A stretch of 64,000 nucleotides of DNA from assembly GCA_027563935.2 (NCBI GenBank), contig CM050451.1, forward strand, positions 34,983,565-35,047,564, written 5' to 3'. Origin of the DNA: Costus lasius (lineage: Eukaryota > Streptophyta > Magnoliopsida > Zingiberales > Costaceae). Of the stretch, positions 1 through 10,390 are shown one piece after another (the first letter of the stretch is position 1; each line of letters starts with the position of its first letter). The notes under the pieces are model-generated. The model was not told where the DNA came from and did not search any database. It saw nothing but the letters and a program-made list of their open reading frames with translations. The translations under genes and the position numbers were made by a program.

Positions 1-213
1 CTTATCTCGCCTGAGCGGGACGCGGAGACCAAGTATGAAATCTGGATCCCATCTCACTAAAAGAGTTCCACTCTTTCGGGCTGTTTTGCTGGATTTTTCA
101 GCCAGATAAAATAGTGAGAAAAAGAATCTTTCTTAAGTCCTGGATTGATTCTATACATTGATACTGACCTTGCTGTTCTTGCATTGTTGTAGATTCCTGC
201 AGCAACGAACACC
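1..213 (+). promoter_or_regulatory. 3' end of the A leader, with putative splice acceptor
   Basis: Non-coding leader homologous to those of G, H, D and E. Bases 1-30 hold the last of the conserved leader hairpins (CGC-CTGA-GCG inside TCTCGCCTGAGCGGGA). A branch-point match (CTGAC near 165), a pyrimidine-rich tract and AG at 191-192 form a good plant 3' splice site. It lies exactly 21 nt before the gag ATG at 214. The 7 codons between are open (I-P-A-A-T-N-T). Splicing is inferred. Confidence 0.6.
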
Positions 214-3200
214 ATGAGCTTCAATGTGCGATCCCTACTGGAAAGGGAGAAGTTTGCTGGGCCAAACTTCTCAGACTGGTTCGGACACCTTAAGATCGTT
301 CTTAAGGCAGAGAGGAAACTGTATGTCCTCGAGACGGCTGTGCCGCCTCAACCCGCTGCGAACGCCGCAAGGGCGGTTCGTGATGCCTATGAAAAGCACG
401 TCAATGATAGCATTGATGTCGCTTGCCTGATGCTTGCGTCTATGACGCCACCGCTGCAGCGTCAGCATGAGGATATGTCGGCTATAGAAATTATAGCGAA
501 CCTCAAGATGCTGTATGCTGCACAGGCGAGGACAGAACGCTATAATCTGACAAAGCTTTTCTTTCAGAGCAAACTGGCTGAAGGGAGCCCAGTGGGAGCT
601 CACGTGCTCAAGATGATTGGGCACAAGGAGGCTCTGGAGAAACTGGGGCATACCATCAACCAGGAGCTTGCTGTAGACATTATTCTGCAGTCTCTCCCGC
701 CCTCTTTCGATGCGTTCATTATTAATTTTAATATGAACAAGATCGATTGTACTCCGGCAGAGCTGCTGAATTTGCTCTTGACAACTGAGGAGACTCTGAA
801 GGGAAAGCCTTCAACCTCTGTCTTAATGGTTCCTTCTAGGAACAAGAAGAAGGGGAAGAAGGGCAAAGCCCCTGTCAAGAACTACAGTAAGGCTCTGAAA
901 CAAAAGGTTAAGCGGTCGAAGGACAACAGGTGTTTCCACTGTGGCCAGCTGGGCCACTGGAAAAAAGACTGTAAAGCGCTCCAAGGAGATAAGAGGGGAA
1001 GCATCGCTTCTGGCTCAGGTATATTCGTGACTGAGGTCATGTTTTCATCTTCTTCTATATCATGGGTGTTGGACACTGCATGTGGAGTTCACATTTGTTC
1101 AAATGTGCAGGAACTCAAGAGAAGAAGGCAGGTGGGACAGCATGAGGTAGACCTACGCGTTGGAAACGGGGCACGGGTTGCTGCTGTTGCTGTAGGAGAC
1201 TATTTCATTTCTTTACCATCTGGCATTGTATTGGAATTAAACAATTATTATTTTGTACCGAGTATCACCAAAAATATTATCTCTATTCCTGCTCTTGTCA
1301 GGAAAAGATTTGCCTTTGAATGCAATATTTCAAAGTGTGTTTTATCTTATGATAATATTGTTTATGGAACTGATTCAATTAACAATGGGTTATTCATGTT
1401 GGACATGGAATATTCTATACAAAACATTGATAATAAGAAAGCCAAGTATGCTGAAGACAGCACCTTGTTATGGCATAGTCGTTTAGGCCATATCAACAAG
1501 AAGCGCATTAAGCGGTTGCATGATCATGGACTGCTGGGATCTTTCTCCTATGAGGAGATTGATACATGCAAAGCTTGTTTGATGGGTAAAATGACGAAGT
1601 CACCTTTTCCTCACAAAGGTCAAAGGGCTTCAGGTTTACTTGACCTTATACACAGTGATGTGTGTGGGCCATTTAGTAAACATGCCAGAGGTGGCTATTC
1701 GTACTTCATTACCTTTACTGATGATTTCAGTAGGTATGGGTATGTCTATCTAATAAGACATAAGAATGAATCTTTTGACAAGTTCAAAGAGTTCAAAAAT
1801 GAAGTACAGAATCAGCTAGGGCGAAATATCAAGGCACTTCGTTCTGATCGAGGTGGAGAATACTTGAGTCATGCGTTTACTGACTATCTAAAAGAGTGTG
1901 GGATTATCTCACAGCTCACTCCGCCAGGAACACCGCAATGGAATGGTGTGTCCGAGAGGAGAAATAGAACGTTACTTGATATGGTTCGTTCTATGATGAG
2001 TCAGGCTACTCTTCCATATTCCTTTTGGGGATTTGCACTGGAAACAGCTGCAAAGGTACTAAACCGAGTGCCATCCAAGGCCGTTTCAAAGACGCCATAT
2101 GAATTATGGTATGGGAAACAGCCGAGCTTGACATTTATCAGGATCTGGGGTTGCGAGGCTTATGTCAAAAAGCTCGCCTCTGGGAAACTGGAGAACAGAT
2201 CTGAGAAATGCGTCTTTGTCGGTTACCCTAAGGAAACTAAGGGTTATTATTTCTACGATCCCAAAGAGAACAAAGTATTTGTTGCTCGGACGGCCATATT
2301 TCTTGAGAAGGAGTTTCTTCTGCAAGAAGCCAGTGGGAGAGAAATAAAGCTGGATGAGAATCCAGAGGAAGGACAAAGTAGTCAAGCACAGTTGGATGAG
2401 CCTGAGCCGGTGGATCAGGTTATTGAACAACCTGAGGCTCAGATATCACGGGAACCGCGTAGATCGGGAAGGATCCGTCGACAGCCTGAGCGCTATGACG
2501 GAGTCTACATCATTGATAATGATAAACCCCTCACTTATGCGGATGCGGTCAGTGGACCGGAGTCAGCTAGATGGCTTGAAGCTATGCGAGCCGAGATGGA
2601 CTCCATGTCAGATAACCAAGTCTGGGATTTGGTTGATCCGCCTCCGGGAGTAATCCCTATAGGCTGTAAATGGATCTTCAAGAAGAAGATTGACATGGAT
2701 GGTAACGTGGTTACCTATAAAGGCAGGCTAGTAGCGAAAGGTTTCAAACAAATCTACGGGATAGATTATGATGAAACTTTCTCTCCTGTAGCCATGTTCA
2801 AGTCTATTCGGATTCTTTTCGCGATAGCAGCATATTACGATTATGAGATCTGGCAGATGGATGTGAAAACAGCTTTCCTTAATGGAAATCTGGATGAGGA
2901 TGTGTATATGACACAACCTGAAGGTTTCACTAATCCATCAGATCGTCATAAAATATGCAAACTAAAGAAGTCCATTTATGGACTGAAACAAGCATCTAGA
3001 AGCTGGAATATTCGTTTTGATGAATCAATCTCTGAGTTTGGTTTCATCAAGAACGAAGATGACCTGTGTGTATATAAGAGGTTTAGTGGGAGCGTGATTA
3101 CATTCCTAGTCCTCTACGTCGATGACATCTTGATCATTGGAAATGATATTCCAGAAATGCATGCGGTTAAGGCATGGCTAAGGAAATGTTTCCAGATGAA

Positions 3201-4098
3201 AGATTTAGGAGAAGCAACCTATGTATTAGGTGTGAAGATCTACAGGGATAGATCTAAGAGGCTTCTCGGGCTGTGCCAGAGTACTTACATCGATAAAGTC
3301 CTGGAGAGATTCCATTTAGAGAATTCTAAAAGAGGATATCTTCCAGTCAGACATGGTCTGAATCTTTCGAAGAGTCAGTGTCCACAAACACAGACTGAGA
3401 AAGATGAAATGGACAATACGCCTTATGCTTCGGCTATTGGATCCATTATGTATGCGATGTTGTGTACTCGCCCAGACGTCGCTTACGGGTTAAGCGTGAC
3501 CAGTCGGTTCCAAAGTAATCCAGGTATGGCGCACTGGATTGCAGTCAAGAACATTATAAAATATCTGCGGAGGACCAAAGATATGTTCTTGATATATGGT
3601 GGTCAGGAAGAACTCAGTATAGAAGGATATACTGACGCTTCGTTCCAGTCGGACCAGGATGATTTCCGATCGCAATCAGGCTATGTTTTTAGCTTGAATG
3701 GTGGAGCGGTGGTGTGGAAAAGTTTCAAACAGTCAACTGTTGCTGATTCCACAACAGAAGCCGAGTATGTTGCAGCCTCGGAAGCATCCAAGGAGGCAGT
3801 GTGGATTCGTAAGTTCGTGAGAGAACTTGGTGTTGTTCCTTCGAGTGTCGATCCTTTGGTTATCTTCTGTGATAACACTGGAGCCATCGCACAAGCAAAG
3901 GAACCACGGTCGCACCAGAAGTCCAAGCACATACAGAGACGGTTTCACTTGATCCGGGAGATCATAGATCGTGGCGAGATCAAAATATGCAAGGTTCATA
4001 CAGACGACAATCTGGCTGACCCGCTTACCAAGCCTCTGGCGCAGCAGAAGCATGAGAAGCACTGTAATAACATGGGTTTGAGATTTCTCAACCATTAG
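214..4098 (+). CDS. Ty1/copia gag-pol polyprotein, intact (element A)
   Basis: A single 1294-residue frame. GAG ends in a CX2CX4HX4C zinc knuckle near residue 240. Protease has WVLDTAC near 283-289. Integrase has HX4H and CX2C zinc-binding pairs and a D,D-35-E triad. Reverse transcriptase has AFLNG, YGLKQA and YVDD. RNase H has TDASF and EAEYVA and ends with ADPLTK. All hallmark residues are present, so the protein could be functional. It copies element RNA into cDNA and integrates it. The ATG is in the same position as in the G, H and E copies. An upstream LTR-encoded start joined by splicing is possible. Odd: conserved P is L in EDDLCVYKR. Single-ORF copia of normal length. Confidence 0.95.
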   Translation: MSFNVRSLLEREKFAGPNFSDWFGHLKIVLKAERKLYVLETAVPPQPAANAARAVRDAYEKHVNDSIDVACLMLASMTPPLQRQHEDMSAIEIIANLKMLYAAQARTERYNLTKLFFQSKLAEGSPVGAHVLKMIGHKEALEKLGHTINQELAVDIILQSLPPSFDAFIINFNMNKIDCTPAELLNLLLTTEETLKGKPSTSVLMVPSRNKKKGKKGKAPVKNYSKALKQKVKRSKDNRCFHCGQLGHWKKDCKALQGDKRGSIASGSGIFVTEVMFSSSSISWVLDTACGVHICSNVQELKRRRQVGQHEVDLRVGNGARVAAVAVGDYFISLPSGIVLELNNYYFVPSITKNIISIPALVRKRFAFECNISKCVLSYDNIVYGTDSINNGLFMLDMEYSIQNIDNKKAKYAEDSTLLWHSRLGHINKKRIKRLHDHGLLGSFSYEEIDTCKACLMGKMTKSPFPHKGQRASGLLDLIHSDVCGPFSKHARGGYSYFITFTDDFSRYGYVYLIRHKNESFDKFKEFKNEVQNQLGRNIKALRSDRGGEYLSHAFTDYLKECGIISQLTPPGTPQWNGVSERRNRTLLDMVRSMMSQATLPYSFWGFALETAAKVLNRVPSKAVSKTPYELWYGKQPSLTFIRIWGCEAYVKKLASGKLENRSEKCVFVGYPKETKGYYFYDPKENKVFVARTAIFLEKEFLLQEASGREIKLDENPEEGQSSQAQLDEPEPVDQVIEQPEAQISREPRRSGRIRRQPERYDGVYIIDNDKPLTYADAVSGPESARWLEAMRAEMDSMSDNQVWDLVDPPPGVIPIGCKWIFKKKIDMDGNVVTYKGRLVAKGFKQIYGIDYDETFSPVAMFKSIRILFAIAAYYDYEIWQMDVKTAFLNGNLDEDVYMTQPEGFTNPSDRHKICKLKKSIYGLKQASRSWNIRFDESISEFGFIKNEDDLCVYKRFSGSVITFLVLYVDDILIIGNDIPEMHAVKAWLRKCFQMKDLGEATYVLGVKIYRDRSKRLLGLCQSTYIDKVLERFHLENSKRGYLPVRHGLNLSKSQCPQTQTEKDEMDNTPYASAIGSIMYAMLCTRPDVAYGLSVTSRFQSNPGMAHWIAVKNIIKYLRRTKDMFLIYGGQEELSIEGYTDASFQSDQDDFRSQSGYVFSLNGGAVVWKSFKQSTVADSTTEAEYVAASEASKEAVWIRKFVRELGVVPSSVDPLVIFCDNTGAIAQAKEPRSHQKSKHIQRRFHLIREIIDRGEIKICKVHTDDNLADPLTKPLAQQKHEKHCNNMGLRFLNH

Positions 4099-4118
4099 AT
4101 TAAGTGAAAGTGGGAGAT

Positions 4119-5831
4119 TGTTGGGGTATGCCCTTAAGGCTAATGTTTGAGGCCTTGGGATTGTATCAGTATCATGTAATAAACTCTTGTGTTTATAAAG
4201 GCATGGTTATTATTCAGGTTGTTACCTTGTCTGCTGTAATAAGCGTACTTCTGAATAATGTCTCAATGCTGTTCAGCTAGGCTGACATGCTATAAAGTCC
4301 TTAGTCGAGATATCTTGGTGAACATGAGACAGCCTTGATATGATTGAGACTAATATGTGTTCTAATCTTATAGGATGCTTCGAGCATGGAATAAGATGTA
4401 GACTCATGGGTACATTGGATGTACTGGACAGACCCTACTAGGACATTCAATTGCTTGTCACAATGTGAATGATCCTTGATTGCAACAAGTGGCACATGTC
4501 CTCTGACTTGAGATCACTTGTGTTTCTAAATGATGATTGTCATTGTTTTGAGGTAGTTCAATATCATTTGAAACATAATGGTTATAGACTATCTTGGATA
4601 ATGATCTTGAGTCATGTTAGGGCACTCGTGATAGATACAGGATTGCCGTCTCCTTTTTCAAGGAGTGAGATGTTCTAATGGGGCCCCCCCTTTAGATGAG
4701 ATGATTGAGAAAGTGTATGGCCATACCCAGGTGACTATGTTCATCTGATCTAATCATGCTCAACGTATTGGAGTCACAGGCTTGACACGCTTGTCCAATA
4801 AGAACATCCAGTGGCAAAGGATACATGCATGCCTTGTGAAGTGGATTCACACTTGTGCTATGGTTTGGGTGTAGTCTTGGAAGACTCTTTCCTTTATATC
4901 GGGAGACAGTGATGTGTTGCTAGATACCCCTCACTGATCGTGATAATGTAAGTTATTGTTACCGACATTTAAAGGAAACCCTTAGGGTCGCACAATTTGA
5001 TGATATGGCTTACTTAAGTCAGATCGTGTGGACTGGATTGTTTTGATTCAGTTTAAAGGAGTTTAAACTCTGATTGTAAGTGAGATCCAGTCTGATCATG
5101 TTTGATTGATTAGGGCTTGAGATCGGTAAGCTTCGATCGAGAGGATTGATGCTAGATCGGTGAGATCAAGAGCATCATGAGATGAACGGTTAGATTGGAA
5201 ACCTTAGGGTTTAGTTGATCTAGACCGATTGGCTTGGGCTGGCTTGGTTTGGCCTTTGGACCGAACACATTTACTTTGAACCGGTTCAAGAGCTTGAACG
5301 TATGGTTCATTGTTTTGGCGTTTTGATCGATTTAGTGATCATGAACGCATGGCTTAATGGATTTTCCAATTTTGGAAAGTCATTTAGCGCATGTTCCCTT
5401 GAACGCCAAATGACTTGAACGCTCCATTCAACTCTCGTCTCCTTGCTCTTGCTTGACGAGACTTTGGCGTGGAGAAGGCGAGGTCTTGGTGGAGGTTCGG
5501 CAAGCCTAGACATCATCTCTCATTTCCTTACCATACGAGAGGGACCCTTGAAGGACCTTGCTAGCACAAGGATCTCCAAGGAGCAAGCACATCATCTTGT
5601 GTGCGTCAACTAGGGAGAAGATCCCTTTCGATCTTTCTCTTCCAAGTCGCCATCTTCCTCATGGCTTTGGTATGGATCTAAACTTCATCAAGTTGATCAT
5701 ATTATCTTGCTAAGATCCATGAAAAACCCTTGCTTCCACTTGCAATTTTATGCGCCACCCTTACGGATTTTTCGCCCCCCTCTTGAAAGGGGTTTCATCT
5801 GCTTGCGCTCCCCCTTGAAGGGGACTCTTCA
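4119..5831 (+). repeat. 3' LTR of element A (family 1)
   Basis: Starts TGTTGGGG after the polypurine tract and ends TTCA, 1713 bp. It contains the palindrome GTATGGCCATAC near 4715, a CArG-type box CCAATTTTGG at 5366-5375, and ATGGCTTTG followed by GTATGG (putative exon 1 and donor) near 5660. The end carries two C-run/G-run hairpins (CCCCTCTTGAAAGGGG and CCCCTTGAAGGGG) before TTCA. The G LTR has the same doubled tail. Confidence 0.93.
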
Positions 5832-6118
5832 GAGTCTACATCTTATTCCATGCTCGAAGCATCCTATAAGATTAGAACACATATGAGTCTTAACCATATC
5901 AAGGCTGTCTCATGTTCACCAAGATATATCGACTAAGGACTTTACTGCATGTCAGCCTAGCTGAACAGTACTGAGACATTATTCAGAAGTACACTTATTA
6001 CAGCAGACAAGGTAACAACCTGAATAACAACCATTGCCTTTATAAACATAAAAGTTTATACATGATACTGATACAATCCCAAGGCCTCAAACATTACCCT
6101 TAAGGGCATACCCCAACA
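5832..6118 (-). repeat. Element K: 5' part of a family 1 LTR, minus strand
   Basis: Reverse complement of the first ~290 bp of a family 1 LTR, ending at CCCCAACA (the LTR TG terminus). No polypurine tract follows, so it is a 5' LTR or solo LTR of a minus-strand insertion. The rest of K should lie left of the window because A is inserted in it. The right flank CAAGA (6119-6123) is the expected target duplication. Confidence 0.85.
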
Positions 6119-6465
6119 CAAGATCAACTGTACCCCGGCAGAGTTGCTGAATATGCTCTTGACTACTGAGGGGACTCTCAAGGGAAAGCCTTCAACCTCT
6201 GTCTTGATGTTCCCTTCCAGGAACAAGAAGAAGGGGAAGAAGGGCAAAGCCCCAGTCAAGAACTACAACAAGGCTCTGAAACAAAAGGTTAAGCGATCGA
6301 AGGAATACAGGTGTTTCCACTGTGGCCAGCTGGGTCACTGGAAAAAGGACTGTAAAGCGCTCCAGGGAGACAAGAGGGGAAGCATTGCTTCTGGCTCAGG
6401 TATTTTCATGACTGAAGTCATGATATCTTCTTCTTCTATTTCATGGGTGTTGGACACTGCATGTG
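6119..6465 (+). pseudogene. Copia gag to protease fragment (element L)
   Basis: Matches family 1 gag from about residue 175 (KIDCTPAELLN) through the zinc knuckle (CFHCGQLGHWKKDC) to the protease motif WVLDTAC, where it stops at the TRIM border. The frame is open but the upstream gag and all downstream pol are missing. This is the remnant of a + strand family 1 element. The LTR tail on the far side of the TRIM probably belongs to the same element. Confidence 0.9.
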
Positions 6466-6992
6466 TGTAATACCCCGAGTATAGTCCCACATTGCAAGTG
6501 GGAGAAACTATTATGTGGTTTATAAGACTTAGTGGGCTTGCTATTGTTAACTTGGGCTTAAGCATTTTAATAAATTAGGCCACGTTGCAAATCGGTCACC
6601 AAGTTAATGAATAGTTTGCTTACTAAGCGGATTGTAATAAATGGTATCAGAGCAAAAACTTAGTCCTAAGCATGGTGAGAGGCCAATAGGAAAGGGCTAC
6701 CGAGGATGGTGGAGCCACCTTTGGGCTGACCTCACATGCTGCCGACTAAGGGATGATTCTTGGGCATGTGTTAAGGTTTGGGCTTGACGAGGACGTCAAG
6801 TCTTAAGTGGGGGAGATTGTAATACCCCGAGTATAGTCCCACATTGCAAGTGGGAGAAACTATTATGTGGTTTATAAGACTTAGTGGGCTTGCTATTGTT
6901 AACTTGGGCTTAAGCATTTTAATAAATTAGGCCACGTTGCAAATCGGCTCACCAAGTTAATGAATAGTTTGCTTACTAAGCGGATTGTAATA
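6466..6992 (+). mobile_element. TRIM (terminal-repeat retrotransposon in miniature)
   Basis: Two nearly identical direct repeats, 6466-6639 (174 bp) and 6818-6992 (175 bp), start TGTAATACCCCGAG and end TTGTAATA. They differ by one inserted base. The 178-bp core starts with a primer site TGGTATCAGAGC (6642-6653) and ends with a polypurine tract AAGTGGGGGAGAT (6805-6817). No coding capacity, as is usual for TRIMs, which move using enzymes of other elements. Each repeat has a TATA-like GTTTATAAG. Flanks do not match (ATGTG left, GAAGA right), so no target duplication is visible. The terminus is TA rather than CA. Confidence 0.9.
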
Positions 6993-7186
6993 GAAGAAGC
7001 ATTTGATTCTTTCTCTTCCAAGCCGCCTCCTTACTCATGGCCATGGTAACGCATCTCTATGCTATCGTTTTAAGTTGATCATATGAATATCACATGAGAT
7101 CCTTTGAAACCCTTGCTTCCGTTGCAAATGAACTATATGCGCCACCTATTAGGGTTTCGGCCCCCCTCCTTTTAGGGGACCCTTCA
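6993..7186 (+). repeat. 3' tail of a family 1 LTR (element L)
   Basis: Matches the last ~190 bp of family 1 LTRs. It has the conserved ATGGCCATG followed by GTAACG (putative exon 1/donor), the CCCCTCCTTTTAGGGG terminal stem, and the end CCCTTCA at 7186. Same strand and family as the gag fragment left of the TRIM. Confidence 0.85.
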
Positions 7187-7948
7187 AGCAGTGCATCGCT
7201 ACTACCCAGGTCATTGGAATGGATATCGACATCGACATCCCCATCATCGCAACTAGGTACAGATGCATTACAGTCTCTTTGCCGAACTGATATCCGATTG
7301 GACAAGTGTGTCACCACTTGTTTTCATCCAATCACATGGCTATGACTAAAACAGGTTCTCACCTGGGTATGGCCATACACTCTCAGTCATAGAACCATAA
7401 AGGAGCTCCATGGATATCATACTTCCCTAAGGAAGGGGCAAATCCTATGTCTGTCCATTGATCTTCTCATATGGGTCGTGACATGCTCAATAACAACCGT
7501 TATGACCTCCCAGCTACGGCAAGGTGTTAGGTTTTATCAAAGCAAGTCCCTAATCATATAGAATGATCAATGACCTCAAGTCAAGGGATCAATGCATCTC
7601 CTGTCACTTATGAGGATAACTCATGACACCAAGTCATAGCCTCATAGCGGGTCTATCCAGTATATCCCCAATGATATACCCATGTGTCTGCGTTAGCACC
7701 ACGTGCCTAACCAGCCCACATACTAGTCTCACAAGTACCATAGCTGTCCCATATCCACTAAGGTACATCGACTGGGGATTATAATTCGAGCACAGATCCA
7801 ATCTGTCTCCAGGGACATTATCATGTAAGTACACAATCGCAGGTGTAGTCAAACAATGATAACGACAATGCTAGAATGATATATAAATATCAATGTCAAG
7901 TAGTACATAAGTTGACCAAAACTAGGTCCTAGGGCATATACACCAACA
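7187..7948 (-). repeat. Element M: partial family 2 LTR, minus strand
   Basis: Reverse complement of the first ~760 bp of a family 2 LTR, ending ACACCAACA at 7948. Includes the shared palindrome GTATGGCCATAC near 7366. Left end broken by element L (expected duplication AGCAG at 7187-7191). Right flank ATTGG (7949-7953) is its own expected duplication. No internal region follows, so it is a solo or 5' LTR. Confidence 0.87.
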
Positions 7949-9270
7949 ATTGGATGTACTGGACTGACCCTACTTAGGATATTCAATTGTTTATCACAAT
8001 GTGAATAATCCTTGTATGCAAGCAAGTGGTATATTCCCTCTGACTTGAGATCACTTGTGTTTCTAAGTGATGATTGGCATTATCTTGAGGTAGTTCAATA
8101 TCATTTGAAAGATAATGGTTAAGGATTATCTTGGATAGTGGGCATGAGTCATGTTAGGGCACTTGTGATAGATATAGGATTGCCTCTCCTAGTTGGAGTG
8201 TGATGTTCTAAAGGGCCCCCTGGATGAAATGGTTGTGAATGTGTATGGCCATACCCAGACGACTATGTTCATCTGATCTAACCATTTTCATCATGTTGGA
8301 ATCGCAGGCTTGACATGCTTGTCCAATGGGAACATCTAGTGGCAAAGGGAAACATGTATGCCAAGTGAATTAGATTCACAGTTGTGCTATGGTTTGGGAG
8401 TAGTCTTGGAAGACTCTTTCCTTCATAACGGGAGACAGTGATGTGTTGCTAGATACCCCTCTCTGATCGTGATAACGTAAGTTATCGTTACTGACATTGA
8501 AGGAAACCCTTAGGGTCGCACAATTTGATGATATAGCTTACTTATGTCAGATCGTGTGTACTGGAGGAATTTAAGCTCTGATTGGAAGTGAGATCTAGTC
8601 TAATCATGTTTAATTGATTAGGGCATATGATCGGTAAGCTTCGATCGGGAGGATTGATGCTTGATCGTAAAGATCAGGGGTTCAATGAGATGTGTGGTTA
8701 GATCTTGAGCCATATGGTTCAAAGAGATCATAACCAGGGCTGGTTCGACTTGATGCTTGAACCAATTCGAAATTGGACCGGTTCATTAGTGAACGCATGG
8801 TTCAATTAAGAGGGAAGTTTTCGATGGGTTGAATGGGAGTTAAGGAGGGAGTTACATGTTTGGTTCTTACCATATGTGGTAACCGAACATTCCTTCTTGG
8901 TCTCTCTCTCTCTCTCATGGTTTCCAGAAGAGCTCTCGTTTTTCTTCCTCTTTTCGGCTCTCTCTCGTGTGGATCTTTTTCACGCAAGGGAAGAACTTCG
9001 ACCAGCCAAGAGTGCACATCTTCCTCTCCAAGACACGATTAAAGACTCCTTGGTGTCTTTGCTAGCACAAGGAATACAAGGAAGGAAGTCGACATCATCT
9101 TGTGTGTGACATCTTTGGAGAAGAGGCACTCGCCCCCTTTCATCTTCCAAGCCGCCTCTTACATCATGGCAATGGTAATACTCTAACTTGTTCTATACAA
9201 GTTTTATAAGGTTGATCATGTCCTCAATCCATGCGATTCTATGATGACCTAGTATTTCCGCTACAACAAG
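7949..9270 (+). repeat. Element N: partial family 1 LTR, plus strand
   Basis: Begins inside a family 1 LTR at ATTGGATGTACTGGAC (about 240 bp in) and runs to near its 3' end. It retains GTATGGCCATAC near 8238 and ATGGCAATG followed by GTAATA near 9165. It loses the terminal hairpin and the CA end around 9270, where sequence switches to decayed element O. More diverged than the LTRs of G, H, D and E. The border at 9270 is approximate (about 10 bp either way). Confidence 0.8.
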
Positions 9271-10390
9271 TTTCTGAATGATGCTTGTGACCAAGGTTTC
9301 CAACAATATGGATCTGTCAAGCAGAACCACTTAATCTTATCCATATGGGCAAATTCATTGTCCTTGCTAGGAGGCACACATGAATCGATCCAATCCTTAT
9401 TCCCACATTTTATGAAACCTAGGTTGCCCACAACCTACATATATGGTTCAGATTCCATCTTTGATCCTTTTGTGCTAAGTGGTTGACCTTGGACTAAATC
9501 CAAGTCACAACTTCCTCCCACTAGCCTTTTTCAAGGAAAGACATTTCCAAGAAAAATGGCACTATCAGCAACAATTACTTGTGCTCCTGTGGGTTTATGG
9601 AAATTTGTATCCCTAAGTGAACTTAGGATACACCACTTACACTTTATCAGATCTTGGTTCTATGGTAGTAGAACCTCAGATATATGACCCAAAGTCTCAT
9701 ATCTCTAGATCCAAATACTGAGTCATGTCATCTCCTAACTTGGAGAAACTAAGATGGAGTTAAGTTCATTGTGGAATAAGCTTTTAGCAAGACCTACAGA
9801 GTCTTGACCCCAGAGACAGTGAGATCTCCTACCGTTATGGCAATAGCGTATGGACCAACTGCTAGGTCAGTCTCTCTATGTCAGCATTGCCCTATTTTTG
9901 TTGAGCACCAAGATACTTTTGCAAGTGTTGGTCTTATTATGCGGTACGATATACCCATGTGTTAGAAATAGACAACTAGACTTTAGGCAACGCAATTACT
10001 TGAGCCAGAAGACGAAGGGCTACTTCTCTTCTCCTCGTTTTGAGGTCGCTAGCAGTCAATCTTGAGCACCTTATCTCCTACACCTATTTCATCTTTAATG
10101 CATCAGTCAAGCACTAAGGCCTACCTTTGCATTGTAGGACTGCTTTAGAAGTTACAGCTTTCTATTCTAACTTGTCCCTAGAAGGCGACACGCTAGTAAT
10201 AAACAAGCTACCCCTTAAGCATCCTCATCAACCAATAAGGCTGTAGATGAAATGGGTTTAGGTAAAGGCTACTCAAGGAGATACAGCTTTTCCTAGAGCT
10301 TGAGGACAATCCTCAAATACCAGTCCACTCAGTTGGTTCCAACCAACTTAGGAGAGATCGCAGTGACCATTTGCAATGGTCATAAGCAGA
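9271..10390 (-). pseudogene. Decayed copia pol/gag remnant (element O)
   Basis: Reverse-complement similarity to the family 2 integrase-RT linker: the stretch near 9430-9700 lines up with 45320-45570, including the region encoding the FVGYPK block. Near 10270-10400 it matches the start of gag (blocks corresponding to family 2 47100-47220). Between these, integrase, protease and most of gag are deleted or unrecognisable. No long frame is open. It diverges from both families, so it is an older third lineage. No LTR of its own is visible. Confidence 0.65.

Larger units (their letters stand above)
1..5831 (+). mobile_element. Element A: family 1 Ty1/copia retrotransposon, 5' end outside window
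   Basis: The window opens in the A leader. An intact gag-pol, a polypurine tract (AAGTGGGAGAT just before 4119) and a complete 3' LTR follow. The 5' LTR must lie left of position 1. The right LTR boundary is followed by GAGTC (5832-5836), the expected target duplication, so GAGTC should also precede the unseen 5' LTR. A interrupts a minus-strand family 1 LTR fragment (K). Confidence 0.95.

Noticed and set aside
271..651. Antisense and alternative-frame open frames inside the gag-pol genes
   Set aside because: They repeat at matching positions in each copy and mirror the conserved coding strand; no own domains, so treated as shadows.
6466..6992. TRIM considered as a Cassandra element or MITE
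   Set aside because: No 5S rRNA-like segment and no terminal inverted repeats; primer site and polypurine tract make it an ordinary TRIM.
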